NCBI GenBank assembly: GCA_036365145.1
Contig: JAEOAD010000794.1
Span: 248,001 to 312,000, forward strand
DNA from: Orientallactaga sibirica
Taxonomy: Eukaryota > Chordata > Mammalia > Rodentia > Dipodidae
Reading direction: 5' to 3'
DNA: 64,000 nucleotides
Shown: in pieces, positions 30,583-42,240 of the stretch
Layout: every line of letters begins with the position of its first letter
How positions within the stretch are numbered: position 1 is the stretch's first letter
Translations under genes and position numbers: made by a program
The notes under the pieces: generated by a model
What the model was told of the DNA's origin: nothing
Seen by the model: the letters and a program-made list of their open reading frames with translations, nothing else
Database searches by the model: none

Positions 30583-30881
30583 AGAGTTGTGCAGGGTTGG
30601 AGAAATGGCTTAGCGGCTAAGGCGCCTGCATGCTAAGCCTAAGAATGCTGGTTCCAATGTGCAGCGGTTCCAATCTCCAGGTCCCACGTTTAGCCAGATG
30701 CAAAAGTGAGGCAAGGATGCAATGCCGCACTTGCCCACAAGCGGGCATACGCATCTGGATTTCGTTCACAGCAGCTGAGAGACTGCTGGCGGGCCCATTT
30801 CTGTCTCCCTCTCCCTCTCTATCTCTCTCTCCAAAAATAAATAAAAAATAATAAAAAAATTAAAAAAAAAAGAGTTGTGCA
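30583..30881 (+). mobile_element. DIP-type SINE, long subfamily (B), with target duplication
   Basis: SINE at 30594-30870, flanked by AGAGTTGTGCA on both sides. It shows the extra segment of this subfamily, including GCCCACAAGCGGGCATACGC at about 30733, which is a one-base-changed version of the CTCF-like motif. The tail is AAAATAAATAAAAAATAA. Confidence 0.88.
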
Positions 30882-31004
30882 AAGAAACAGTAGGATCCAC
30901 ATATATATTTTACATTTTCTAGGAGCCACATTGTAAAATACTAAAAGTAAACAGTCAAAATTACTTTTAGAGATAAATTTTATTATATCAAACTTATACA
31001 ATTA

Positions 31005-31162
31005 ATTTTTTTTTTTTTTGGTTTTTCAAGGTAGGGTCTCGCTCTGGCCCAGGCTGACCTGGAATTCACTCTGTAGTGTCAGGGTGGCCTTGAACTCATG
31101 GTGATCCTCCTACCTCTGCCTTCCAAGTGCTGGGATTAAAAGCATGGGCCACCACGCCCAGT
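31005..31162 (-). mobile_element. B1 SINE
   Basis: Reverse B1: GCCCAGGCTGACCTGGAATTC, CAAGTGCTGGGATTAAAAG, CCACCACGCCCAG. Confidence 0.92.
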
Positions 31163-31165
31163 TTT

Positions 31166-31385
31166 TTTTGTAATTTTTTATGAGAGAAAGAGAGAGAATT
31201 GGCACACCAGGGCCTCCAGCCACTGCATTCGAACTCCAAACGCCTGTACCACCTTGTGCACATGTGCAACCTTGAGTGCTTGCATCACCTTGTGTGTCTG
31301 GCTTACGTAAGATCTGGGGAGTCCAACATGGTCCTTAGGCTTTGCAGGCAAGCACCTTAACCACTAAGCCATCCCATCCAGCCCT
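31166..31385 (-). mobile_element. DIP-type SINE, module-expanded subfamily (C)
   Basis: Reverse copy with CCACCTTGTGCACATGTGC, AACCTTGAGTGCTTGCATC and ACCTTGTGTGTCTGGC: three module copies. Confidence 0.88.
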
Positions 31386-31499
31386 ACAATTTATTAATAT
31401 ATCAAAATATTATAATTTCAACATGCAATGAAGATAGAAATTATGAGATGTTCTGCACTTTTTCATGCTGGAGATTTTGGGTGATAATTATATAGTTAT

Positions 31500-31660
31500 G
31501 CCCACCACTATCTAGTTCAGAGTGTCCCGATTCCAAATGCTCACCAGCACCTGCGGCTGGCATCCACTGTATTCAAGAACATCCCTAGTGTGAACGCTGC
31601 TTTACAGAGGGCACAGAGAGAAAGGAGGAAGTGACTTGCCTAGTGTTAGGCAATGCGGTG
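31500..31660 (-). mobile_element. MIR remnant
   Basis: Weak reverse MIR: GGGCACAGAGAGAAAGGAGG then GAAGTGACTTGCCTAGTG. Confidence 0.45.
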
Positions 31661-31667
31661 GTTTGGT

Positions 31668-31923
31668 GTTTCTCCTAGAGATATGCTCATGTCACAAGTC
31701 CTGGAACCTCTCTTTTCTGATTTGGCAAAAGGGTGTTTGCAGACGTAACTTGCAGATCTTGAGATAAAGACATCATCCCATTACTGGAGTGGGCCCCCAA
31801 ATCCAATGTCCTTGTACGAGAGATGTTGGGGCCATTGGTCAGATGGAAGAGGAGAAGGTGCACACACTGATGAGAAGGTAACGTAAAGACAGACGCAGAT
31901 GGGAGTGATATATTCACAAGGCA
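31668..31923 (+). mobile_element. MLT1-like LTR, left part
   Basis: Forward text: GTGGTTTGGTGTTTCTCC, AAAAGGGTGTTTGCAGACG, GATCTTGAGATAAAGACATC. It is interrupted by an MT-like LTR. Confidence 0.7.
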
Positions 31924-31926
31924 AAT

Positions 31927-32261
31927 GTACCAGTTACTCTCATTGCTGTGAACAAATACCCAACTGGAAAAGCAACTTATGGAAGGAAAAGGGTTTAACT
32001 CAGCTTACAGTTCCAGGGGTATACTCAATCATGGCGGAGAAGGCATGACAGGCTGAAGTGGGATGCTAGTATCACATTGTTCCAGAATCAGGAAGCAGAG
32101 AACAAACAGCTTGTGGGGCCACCCCCAGTGATCCCTTCCTCCAGCAAGGCTCCACCTCTTAAAGGGTCTACAACCTTCACAAACAGCACCACTTTACTGG
32201 GGACCAAGCATTCAAATACATGAGCCTATGGGGGTGTGTATTACATTCAAATCACAGCACC
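31927..32261 (-). mobile_element. MT-like MaLR LTR inside MLT1
   Basis: Reverse LTR of about 335 bp: GTACCAGTTACTCTCATTGC, GGTTTAACTCAGCTTACAG, CTTTACTGGGGACCAAGC, GTATTACATTCAAATCACA. It is nested in the older MLT1-like element. Confidence 0.8.
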
Positions 32262-32390
32262 AAGGAAGCCTCAGAATGGAAGCAGCTACCAGAAGCTGGA
32301 AATCTTTTCCAACTCCTCCAGTGGGAGTATGGCCCTGATGACATATTGATTTAGAATTTTTACCGTTGAGAACTATAAGCGTGTATTCAG
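32262..32390 (+). mobile_element. MLT1-like LTR, right part
   Basis: GCAGCTACCAGAAGCTGGAA, GAGTATGGCCCTGATGACA and TTGATTTAGAATTT continue 31668-31923. Confidence 0.65.
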
Positions 32391-32689
32391 CCAGTGTGAA
32401 GTCTGGGTTGAAGACACCTTGGCTCCATTTCTATCCAGAGCAAGTTGCCTCCTCCTTGTGCCTGGAATCTTTCAAGTAGCCAACATTCATTGTTTTACAT
32501 AGGGTTCTGGACCTGTAGGGCCCATGCCAGCCTACAGGGAGCCACTGCTCTTCAGCCACACCATGCTATCCTCATCCTTGCGCATCTCACAGAAACTCCT
32601 TCTATTCTCTCTGCTTTTACCCTTTCTCTTTTACAACCATTTCCCATGTGCTACTCAGGGTAATTTTTAAGAGGAACCTATTGTAGTGG
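32391..32689. other. Unassigned; possibly a further part of L2
   Basis: C- and T-rich text (TCCTCATCCTTGCGCATCTC) that may belong to the L2 which follows. No gene seen. Confidence 0.3.
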
Positions 32690-33028
32690 GCCATTTCTAT
32701 GCTTGTTACACTCTAGTGGCTTTCATCCACTCCCAAACTGAAACTCAAACTCCTTACCACATTCACAAGGTCCTGCAGGAGAGGCCCTCCTACTTCCTGA
32801 CCTCATCGTATAACTGCTCCCACTTCTCTGTCCTTTGTAGGCACAGAGACATCCTCACTGCTTTCCCAGCATGATGAGCTCGTTCCTGTCCCAGTTCCTT
32901 TGCATTTGCTCTTTGTTTAGAATCGTCTACCTCCACTCAGGTCCATGGCTTACCCCTTCACTTTAGTTGGGCCTTAGCTCAGATGTCCCTGACTGCAAAG
33001 GCTTTCCTTGGGCATTGCCATTCTTCAT
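32690..33028 (+). mobile_element. L2 LINE 3' end, left part
   Basis: Forward L2 text: AAACTCCTTACCACATTCAC, CCTCCTACTTCCTGACCTC, TTTGCATTTGCTCTTTGTTT. It resumes at 33243 after a SINE. Confidence 0.75.
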
Positions 33029-33037
33029 TCTTTTTTT

Positions 33038-33066
33038 TTCTTTTAATATTTATTTATTTGTTTGCA

Positions 33067-33112
<46 letters not shown>

Positions 33113-33241
33113 TGAAGCCTCTAGCCACTGCAAACAGACTCCAGGTGCATGCATCACTTTGTGCATCTGGCTTTATGTGGGTACCTGTGTTGTTAGGCTT
33201 TGCAGGCAAGTGCCTTAACTGTTGAGCCATCTCTGCAGTCC
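33038..33241 (-). mobile_element. DIP-type SINE inside L2
   Basis: Reverse copy with a (GT)n array replacing its usual GA tail (33069-33106). Similar CATTCTTCATTC / CATTCTTTGTTC text flanks it as a diverged target duplication. Confidence 0.85.
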
Positions 33242-33242
33242 C

Positions 33243-33445
33243 CATTCTTTGTTCTTTATAATGCTGCTATTTTCTTCACAGGACAGATCTCCATGCCACC
33301 TAGTATAGATTCGCTATCACCCTCTTTCATTACACTATAAACTCCAAGAGGGCAGGGACTCCTTTATTGAGCAGTGTTGGGAACAGCACATTGTAAATGT
33401 ACAGTGGAATTTTGTTGAATGAATGAACAAATGAATGGATGAGTT
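33243..33445 (+). mobile_element. L2 LINE 3' end, right part
   Basis: TTACACTATAAACTCCAAGAG, GGCAGGGACTCCTTTATTG and TTTTGTTGAATGAATGAAC: the classic L2 terminus. Confidence 0.85.
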
Positions 33446-33526
33446 CAGCAATGCAGGCTCCATTTGTTCGTTTCTTTTTTCCCCCTAGAAAATGTAGAAT
33501 CTGGACATTTAGATAAAATTCTACAA

Positions 33527-33561
<35 letters not shown>

Positions 33562-34089
33562 AGAGAGAGAACAAAACAAAATAAAATCACTGGACTGGCT
33601 AAAAAACGGTATCCAAAGGCCACAGCTTGACCTATGACCTATAGGGAACCCTATTCTCCATCCTCACATGCTGTAGACCCTCCAGGAACTGACTGGCTTT
33701 TCAAAATCCACCAGCCCTTGCATCCCTCAGCCCAGACACCATGAGGTACTATTTGTTGTCACAGACCAAAGTCATCCAGGGCACTTGTTCAAAAGGCAGG
33801 ATGTGGGCTGTGAGCTTCCAGCTCACAGGTTCAAAGGAAATCTACTTCAGCAGCAAAGTCTCCTGGGATGTTTTCCCAAGCTTCCCTGGGAGGCCTCTTA
33901 AAAGACTAAGAATAGACAGGCACATCCAGTTTCCCAAACATGTCAACCTTAAAAGTGAACGCTATTTTTTTCCCTCTTTACCTTTGAATTACTATGTAGG
34001 GGAAGGACATTCTATTATTACGGATATCGCTCACCCATGGTTGGTACCTGCAATGCCTCACCACTCAGTAGCTTCCAGGAAACATTGTT
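33446..34089. other. Mostly unassigned sequence
   Basis: Contains a (CT)n(GT)n run at 33527-33567. An open stretch of 116 codons at 33741-34091 has no recognisable domain and no gene context, so I do not call it. Confidence 0.4.
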
Positions 34090-34316
34090 AGAGTAGGACT
34101 CAAGCTCCACCACTACTGACGTAAACTCTGTCACCAGTGTGCTTTGTAGTTAGAACACCCTGACCACCATCCCATAGCAGTGGGACTTTGAGTGGATATC
34201 TTAAGCACTCCTCATCCATAGCGGAACTTGCCCAACCTGTATAAGGTTGTTGTTGGGACTGAATAAGACAGGGCACACGCTTGACACTCACCAAGCACTT
34301 GGTGTTTATTCTTTTT
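34090..34316 (+). mobile_element. MIR SINE
   Basis: Forward MIR-like order: AGTAGGACTCAAGCTCCACC, ATCTTAAGCACTCCTCATCC, then TAAGACAGGGCACACGCTTG and AAGCACTTGGTG. Confidence 0.5.
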
Positions 34317-34890
34317 GGACACTTACCTGGTCACTGGTACAGCTAGCTTTCATTCACTTAGTGACACTCCCCCGACCCCGTCACTCATCAAGTGTGCCTG
34401 TGTCAGTTTCCCCCTCATTGACTCCTTCAACCAGTGATGACTGGGCTTTTAGGAAGTGTCAGGCACTGAGCTTGGTAAGGTGCTCCTTCATTCCTAGATG
34501 TAGGGCATGACAAGGGTAGGAGCTGTTAGGTGCCTGCAGTGTATGGGCAGGGCCTTAAACTGCATGGAGACAAATCAGGACAATTGTTGTCCTCTTCATT
34601 ACCATTCCATCCTTCAGGTTGCACCTGAGACTGTTCCCTGAATATTCATGTGTCTTGAACATCTTTAACGTTTGCTAATCTCTTGACAAATCAAAGCAGG
34701 TCTCAGTGTCACCTGCCTGGGGCAGATCACTACACCTGGAGAGATTTTTTAACAATATAAATAAATACCTTCTGCTATCCAAACTCAGGTGTCTCCAACC
34801 AGGTAGACATTTTATTTTAGATGCACTATTATGACCAGAATTTGTGAAGATGAGACAAACATGAATAAAATTTGGGGAAATAAGGCTCTA
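34317..34890. other. Mostly unassigned sequence
   Basis: No gene recognised. A weak reverse MIR end may lie at 34430-34500 (AAGTGTCAGGCACTGAGC). Confidence 0.4.
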
Positions 34891-34892
34891 TT

Positions 34893-35097
34893 AAAGTTCT
34901 TTAAAAAATTATTTGCAAGGGGAGAGAGAGAGAAAGAGAGAGAGAACACACATGGTAGGGCCTCCTGCCACTGCAAAGGAAACCCAGACACATGCAACAC
35001 TTTGTGTGTCTGGCTTTACATGAGTATTGGGGAATCGCACCTGCATAATCAGGCTTTGCAAGCAAGTACCTTTAACCGCTGAGCCATCTTCCCAGGC
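34893..35097 (-). mobile_element. DIP-type SINE
   Basis: Reverse copy, last repeat before the PRKCB promoter: GGTAGGGCCTCCTGCCACTG, GGGGAATCGCACCTGC, GAGCCATCTTCCCAGGCC. Confidence 0.85.
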
Positions 35098-35216
35098 CTT
35101 TAAAATTCTCTGTTCATCTGCCCCTTTTTATAATAGGGAAAACTGAGTTACTGTGGAGGGAATTTTCTTCTAAATGCTTGGGCAAGCAGACAGGGGTCAT
35201 CTTCGTGGTGGAGTTA

Positions 35217-35217
<1 letters not shown>

Positions 35218-35261
<44 letters not shown>
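35218..35261. repeat. (CA)n microsatellite upstream of PRKCB
   Basis: About 21 CA units, some 630 bp upstream of the inferred start site. Confidence 0.95.
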
Positions 35262-35264
<3 letters not shown>

Positions 35265-35386
35265 TGCTCCTCCTCTACCTCTGCAGAACGCGTGTCTGGG
35301 TGTGTGTCTAAGTGTGTGAAGCCACAGGCCTTTCCGGATGAGTGACAGCGGAAAGCCCATCCCTCTAGGAGACGCGTGCAGAATGA

Positions 35387-35391
35387 CCAAT
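35387..35391 (+). promoter_or_regulatory. CCAAT box
   Basis: CCAAT in the context GAATGACCAATGGGATGG, a good NF-Y-type context, about 460 bp upstream of the inferred start. Its use is unproven. Confidence 0.35.
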
Positions 35392-35734
35392 GGGATGGAT
35401 ATCGGGGGAGGTGATGGGTAGCAGTCTCTGCAGAGGCCAGGGTGAAATTTGTGGCTCCCACCCTTCCACCCTCATCCTCGTCCCAGAGCCCTGGAGGAGG
35501 TCCTTCCGCTCTTGGTCCTCGCGGGGGCACCCGAGGCGCTCATCTCCTTCACGCACCCGGGAGCTGAGGGCCGGGTGCGGGGTGGGGGGGCGCGAGGCTC
35601 TGCCCTGCCCTGCTCCGGCTGCGGTCCCCGGCAGGCGGCGGGGCGGGCGCCGCAGCGCTGCGGAGAGCGCACTGCACTTCGCGGGGAGGCCGGCGGGCGG
35701 CCGCCGGGGTTGGGGGGTGGTGGAGAGGGTGCCA

Positions 35735-37237
<1,503 letters not shown>

Positions 37238-37269
37238 GGGCTTCGGGAAGCAGGGATTCCAGTGTCAAG
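37238..37269 (+). CDS. PRKCB: Protein kinase C beta, exon 2 (32-bp exon)
   Basis: A very short exon between the acceptor TTTGCAG (ending 37237) and the donor GTAGGC (from 37270). Joined to exon 1 it completes Trp58 and reads GFGKQGFQCQ (residues 59-68), leaving one base of codon 69. Cys67 is the third cysteine of the C1A zinc finger, 13 residues after Cys53 as the family requires. The phases match: 173 + 32 = 205 coding bases. The following finger residues and the C1B domain must lie in exon 3, which I could not find downstream, in keeping with the large second intron of this gene in other mammals. Confidence 0.95.
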
Positions 37270-37629
37270 GTAGGCTCTGGGCTCTGGTGGTGCTGCTAGT
37301 GGGAAGAGAGGGCAAAACAGACTCGGTAGAAGTGACCAGAGTTAGGTAGAGTGAAGCAATCCTGACTTGTCAGAGTGACCTTCCAGGCTAGGAATTCCTC
37401 ACCTCTTAAAAGGGGCTTTTAAGGGTGTGTGTGTGGGGGGGGGGCATTTGGGGCAGTGACGTTCCATCCAGGAAAGGCTGGTGGAGCTAGGAGGTCCTAA
37501 CTGTTACAGATCAACATCCATGGGTTTCAGTTTCTAGAACTGACAGATTGTAAACGGTCCCTCCCCTAACCTCTCCTGGCATGGGCAGCCCTGCTTAGCG
37601 AAGTCTCTTCAGGGACCATTTCTGGGAAA

Positions 37630-37836
37630 TCCTCTTTCTTTTCCTTTCTTTCTCGCTCTTTCTTCCTCCGTCCCTCCCTTTCTTCTTTCTTTCCCTCCTC
37701 CCTCCCTCCCTCCCTCTCTCTTCCTTCCTCCCTCCCCCTTCCTTCCTTCCCCTTCCTTCCTTCCTTCCTTCCTTCCTTCCTTCCTTCCTTCCTTCCTTCC
37801 TTCCTTCCTCCCTCCCTCCCTCCCTCCCTCCCTCCC

Positions 37837-37893
<57 letters not shown>

Positions 37894-37900
37894 TTTCTCT
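37630..37900. repeat. Long polypyrimidine tract, CTTT/CCTT/CCCT
   Basis: About 270 bp of almost pure C and T on the + strand, with sub-arrays of (TTCC)n at 37760-37808, (CCCT)n at 37808-37838 and (CTTT)n at 37838-37892. It starts 360 bp after exon 2. Confidence 0.97.
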
Positions 37901-37905
37901 TTTCC

Positions 37906-38288
37906 AGCTCCTTCTCTGCTTATTGCTTTGCCTCATCTCACTGTGAGGTTTTGTCTCTTTACTGGCGTTGCACAGGTCTCTGCAGGTGGCTGCCTCCTCT
38001 GCAGATGGCCCATCCCCTAGAAAAGCAACCGTGGTTTCCCCTGGGCCTCCTGCTTCTCTGAAAGAGGTGGTTCCAGATGGAGTGCCCTTACCTCCCCCCT
38101 CTGAGAGACACGTTTCCAGATGGGGTGCCCTCAGAACCTGCTTGAAGTTGTCCTTTCTAACTTCTAGGTAGGCACAGGAAATTTCCAAATGATTGGTTAC
38201 CTGAGTTCTTGCATCTGGCTGGAGAGCCTTGATTCTAATCAGGGATTTGGTGGCTTCAATTGTCTGTGGGCTAATGTCTCCAAGACAA
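37906..38288. other. Unassigned intronic sequence
   Basis: No repeat family or coding exon recognised. Confidence 0.4.
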
Positions 38289-38372
38289 GTTGTGGGCTGG
38301 GGATGGAGCTCAGAGGTAGAGGGCTTGCTTAGCATATGAGACATAGCCTGGAGTCAACCCCAGCACCTGAAG
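38289..38372 (+). mobile_element. ID SINE
   Basis: Forward ID: GGGCTGGGGATGGAGCTCAG, AGGTAGAGGGCTTGCTTAGC, CAACCCCAGCACC. Confidence 0.8.
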
Positions 38373-39339
38373 GGAGGGGGGATGAGATGAGTTTTAAATT
38401 GGCTTTTCAAAATCAGCATAACTGCAGACTTATTTAACCCTTTAGAATGTCATAATTTGTGAATTTAATGTCAACATTTACAATTGGGAGATTTTGCTCA
38501 CACACACACATGAATTTCCAGCTTCAACTCTGCTGAGAAATGATCCCACTTTCATATTGGAGCAGTCATTTGGAACCAAGCACATTTGTTTTTGCAGACA
38601 GGGCACATGTTCATCTTTATGTCTCTGCCCATTCACCCTGGCCTTCTTTACCCACTTCCGCCCTCTGTAGTCACTTGAATTTGCAGGCTTTGGTTTGTGT
38701 TTTCTTTCTTTTGTATGTTTAGGTGAAGTGTGGCTGATTTGGATGAGAAATGACTTTTCTTTCCTATCATCTCTCTCTTTTCTTTTTTCTCCTCCTCTTC
38801 CTTCCCTTCCTCCTCTCACCTTTGTTCATTTTTCTTCTTTCTTTCTCCTCCCCTTAGTACTACCTCCCCTCCCCTTGGGCTTAAATCTAGAGGAGGAAGC
38901 ATTTGGGTGCAGAGCAGCCTGAAATGTGGCTTAGTGCTCACAGAAGGCTTTGTTGCTGCCTGGCTACTCTCCAGGGTGAGTGGAGACATCCTTGTGCAAA
39001 ATACTGGCCCCTTATATGGCCCTGCTGCCCTCTGAGATGCAGGCTTTCATGTGAGATATGCAGTGAGGTGGGGGAACTTTCCAGACATTCTCAGCCTCCC
39101 TTACCAAAATTGTGAACCACAGTTACACACACCACACCAGAGGACTCCCCATGTTTCTCTAAATGGTAACAAGTTAGGCCTCTGGTACAAACCATTTGGA
39201 TTGTTTGCTAGAGCTTTGCCTGACCCTCTCAAACTAATGGTGACTTTGGTGTCAGAATGTGTCAGCTCTTCTGCGAGGTTACCTTTGACTTCCATGAACT
39301 GGTTTCTATTTTTGGCTCTGGCTGAAGTCAGGAATGATT
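38373..39339. other. Unassigned intronic sequence
   Basis: No repeat family recognised apart from a C/T-rich stretch at 38765-38870. No exon seen. Confidence 0.4.
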
Positions 39340-39480
39340 CTTTTTTTTTTTTTTTAGGTAGGGTTTCAATCTAGCTCAAACTAATCTGGAATTCAATATG
39401 TAGTTTCAGGGTGGCCTCTAATTCACAGCAATCCTCCTCCTGAGTGCTGGGATTAAAGGTGTGTGCCACCACGTCTGGCA
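39340..39480 (-). mobile_element. B1 SINE, partly duplicated
   Basis: Reverse B1: TCTAGCTCAAACTAATCTGG, GAGTGCTGGGATTAAAGG, CACCACGTCTGGC. It lacks part of the CTACCTCTGCCTCC segment. Its 5' end is included in the tandem duplication that follows. Confidence 0.88.
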
Positions 39481-39611
39481 AGAATGATTCTTTAAACACT
39501 TTTCCCCTGGTAGTCCTGTGCACAGAACTGGGATTAAAGGTGTGTGCCACCACGTCTGGCAAGAATGATTCTTTAAACACTTTCCCCCTGGTAGTCCTGT
39601 GCACAGAACTG
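39447..39611. repeat. 81-bp tandem duplication
   Basis: Two adjacent 81-bp copies, 39447-39527 and 39528-39608, followed by a third CTG. They differ at a single position (CACTTTTCCCC versus CACTTTCCCCC). Each carries the end of the B1 plus about 50 bp of flank. CTG at the joints suggests slippage or microhomology. Confidence 0.95.
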
Positions 39612-39785
39612 CTGTTATTGACGCTCAGAAAACTACTTTGAAATGTGCAGAGGAGAGCACATATGGGATAGGAGATCCCTTTATTCAAAGCCTAGGAAGT
39701 TTCTACATAACGAGAAAAAAAAAAAAATCAGAAGTGAATTTCCCAGAATGATGTGACCACTTTGGAGATAAGAGTGGGGAGGTCT
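39612..39785. other. Unassigned intronic sequence
   Basis: Contains an A-run at 39714-39727. Confidence 0.4.
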
Positions 39786-39850
39786 GGAGCTGTAGCTAAG
39801 GAGCTTACTCTACCACTGTGAGCCCCTGGGTTCCATCCCAAACATGACAG
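39786..39850 (+). mobile_element. ID-like SINE with (GA)n tail
   Basis: GGAGCTGTAGCTAAGGAGC, TACTCTACCACTGTGAGCC and TGGGTTCCATCCCAAACATG, followed by a GGGA/GA array to 39913. Confidence 0.6.
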
Positions 39851-39873
39851 AAAGGAAAGGGGGTGGAGGGAGG

Positions 39874-39913
<40 letters not shown>

Positions 39914-41035
39914 AGGGTAAGAGAGATTCTAAAATCATCTTTCTTTTTTCCACCTCTCCCCCAGATCTGTGACCACCTAGGTGTCACTGTTTTGATAATA
40001 AATTCCATTTGGGTGGAGTGGGGAAGACAAGAGAGAGCGGAGGGTAGATTGGTCCCTGAAGTAGATATATTTAGGATGAAGTGCATTGAGGAAGGAAGGG
40101 AGGAAGTTTAACCTTGTTGTTCAGCCTTGCCTGGGATGAATCCTGGAATCTGAGAAGAGCTCTTTATTATCTGATTATTTATGGTACCTGATATTTCCTC
40201 TTAAAGTGAATTTACTTAAAAAGCAGGCCCACAATTTTGCGGAAGGGGTGGGGGGCGGAAAGATTGTTAGAGCCACAAGTTGGGACATTTTGCACAGAAA
40301 CATTACCTCTCCCCCTCATAATGTATGACCCACAATCCCCATGGGGTTGACCTGCATCCCCAAAGAGGAAGGCCTCTTCAGAAAAGGGGCAGGGAGGAGG
40401 GAAAGGATGGTACGAACATGTGTTGTTTACATACTAAGTATGTCCATATCTAATGAAAAAAAAATCAGGCCCACATTTAAATAGAATATACAGGTTTTAT
40501 TTTCTCACCCAAGCCAGTGGTTCAGAACCCTGGGTCTTCTGTTGAGCTTCAGCCTTCTGCATCCCTAGTGAGCCATCCTCATGGCAGAGTCCAAAAAGAA
40601 GCCTGACTCTCCAGTCACCTCCTCCTGTCAGCCAGCAGCAAGCAGGAAGAGCGGGAGGAAGGTCAAGACACATGCTCAGTGCCACCAGGGGAAGTTCTGT
40701 TCCATAGAACATTAGCTCATAGCCACACCTTGCTACAAGGGAGCAGGAGGATAGAGTGTTGATTTCAGGTAGCCAAGTTATGGGGGGGGGGGAGGGGTGT
40801 TTTCATTTCAAAAGTAGAGGCAGAGATTGGCTAGAATCTCTGCCACTCTGGGGTGGGAGGTATGTGTGGGTGGATCTTAAGGCCAGGAAGCCCTTGCAAG
40901 CTGCCCCCATGTTCCACTAGGCTGTCATAGAAATTGGGGTGCTGGTACTGGTGCGGGCTGGGAGGAAGATGGAGCTTCCACAGACCGAAGGGCTTTTATA
41001 TGCTCAGGGGAACTTGCAGGAAAACAGATTTTCTT
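39914..41035. other. Unassigned, repeat-poor intronic sequence
   Basis: No exon or repeat family recognised. A G-run, GGGGGGGGGGAGGGG, lies at about 40781-40796. Confidence 0.4.
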
Positions 41036-41236
41036 CCTAAAAAGTTTTATTTTATTTATTTACTAGAGCGAGAGAGGCAGATAGAGAGAGAGAATGGGCA
41101 TGCCAGGGCCACTGCAGACGAACTCCAGATGCATGTGCCGCCTCATATATCTGGTTTACATGGGTACTGGGGATATAGAACCTGGGTCCTTCGGCTTTGC
41201 AAGTGCCTTAACCACAAAGCCATTTCTCCAGCCCCC
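41036..41236 (-). mobile_element. DIP-type SINE
   Basis: Reverse copy: GCATGCCAGGGCCACTGC, GGTACTGGGGATATAGAACC, CATTTCTCCAGCCC. Confidence 0.88.
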
Positions 41237-41387
41237 TCCCACTTTTAAAACTGCTACAGGGCAGGTTACCTGCCACATAGCTTCTTCACCTCTCTCTCTT
41301 CTTTCTGTAAGATAGTTTAACAATAAGGTACTGGAGCTGAGGATTCCTCTTGTGAAATTGCCTGAATTCTGAATTAGAAGATGGCCC

Positions 41388-41594
41388 CATTATTTATTTA
41401 TCTGCAAGAAGAGAGAAATAGAGAGGAGAGAGACAAAGAAAATGGGTGTGCCAGGGCCTCTAGCTGCTGCAAATGAACTCTAACTACATGTGCCACTCTG
41501 TGCATCTGGCTTTACATGGGTACTGGGGAATCAAACCCAGGTTGTTAGGCTTTGCAGGCAAATGCCTTAACCACTGAGCCATCTGTCCAGCCTC
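41388..41594 (-). mobile_element. DIP-type SINE
   Basis: Reverse copy: GTGCCAGGGCCTCTAGCTGC, GGTACTGGGGAATCAAACCC, GAGCCATCTGTCCAGCC. Confidence 0.88.
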
Positions 41595-41888
41595 AGCACT
41601 TTCATTCTTTTTTTTCTTGAGGTAAACCCAAAGACTGGCCTTTATTTTTTTATAAAAGAGCAAGAGAGAGAGAGAGGGAGAGTGAGGGGGGAGAATTTGG
41701 CCCTATAGGGCCTCCAGCCACTGCAGTTGACCTCCAGATGTGTGTGCCACCTTGTGTGCATGTGCAACCTTGCATGCTTGCGTGTCTGGTTTACATGGGA
41801 CCTGGAGAGTAGAACATGGGTCCTTAGGCTTTGCAGGCAAGCACCTTAACTGCTAAGCCATTTATCCAGCCCAGCACTTTCATTCTTT
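41594..41888 (-). mobile_element. DIP-type SINE, subfamily (C), with 17-bp target duplication
   Basis: SINE at 41611-41871, flanked by CAGCACTTTCATTCTTT at 41594-41610 and 41872-41888. The body has CCACCTTGTGTGCATGTGC, AACCTTGCATGCTTGCG: expanded modules. Confidence 0.9.
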
Positions 41889-42109
41889 AGAGAAGCCCAG
41901 AACCTGCATTTGTGTTTTAACCATAATTGACTTGACACAAGGCATTTGGGTAGTACACAATTTTTTTTCCAAAGAAGATTCTATAGTTTGACAGAGAGAA
42001 AACGAGAGAAAACCGTTTTTGTTTTCTTATAAAGGAAGTCACTTCAGTAGAAGTAGAGAAGCAATAAAATGTTCGGATCTGGATTTTAAAGCACAGAGGC
42101 TGAAGTTAG
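41889..42109. other. Unassigned intronic sequence
   Basis: Nothing recognised. Confidence 0.4.
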
Positions 42110-42240
42110 GCAGAACTGGACTCTCATCTACTATCTGCCCGCTGTGACCCTCCCCATTATAGCCTTGCTCTCCTTACAGGTAGAATGGGAGTAACAGGGT
42201 CTGCTTTATGAGGTGATGGGGAGAAGTAATGAGGAAGTCA
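42110..42240 (+). mobile_element. MIR SINE
   Basis: Forward MIR-like: GGCAGAACTGGACTCTCATC, CCTTACAGGTAGAATGGGAG, TAACAGGGTCTGCTTTATGAGG. Confidence 0.6.

Noticed and set aside
33741..34091. 116-codon open frame between L2 and MIR
   Set aside because: No recognisable domain, no splice or promoter context, and ordinary length for chance.
37595..38344. 249-codon reverse open frame rich in KERKK and GREGGRK repeats
   Set aside because: It is the translation of the long pyrimidine tract; low complexity, not a protein gene.
39447..39611. Apparent protein repeat in the 65-codon forward frame
   Set aside because: It is explained by the 81-bp tandem DNA duplication of B1 and flank; not a coding repeat.
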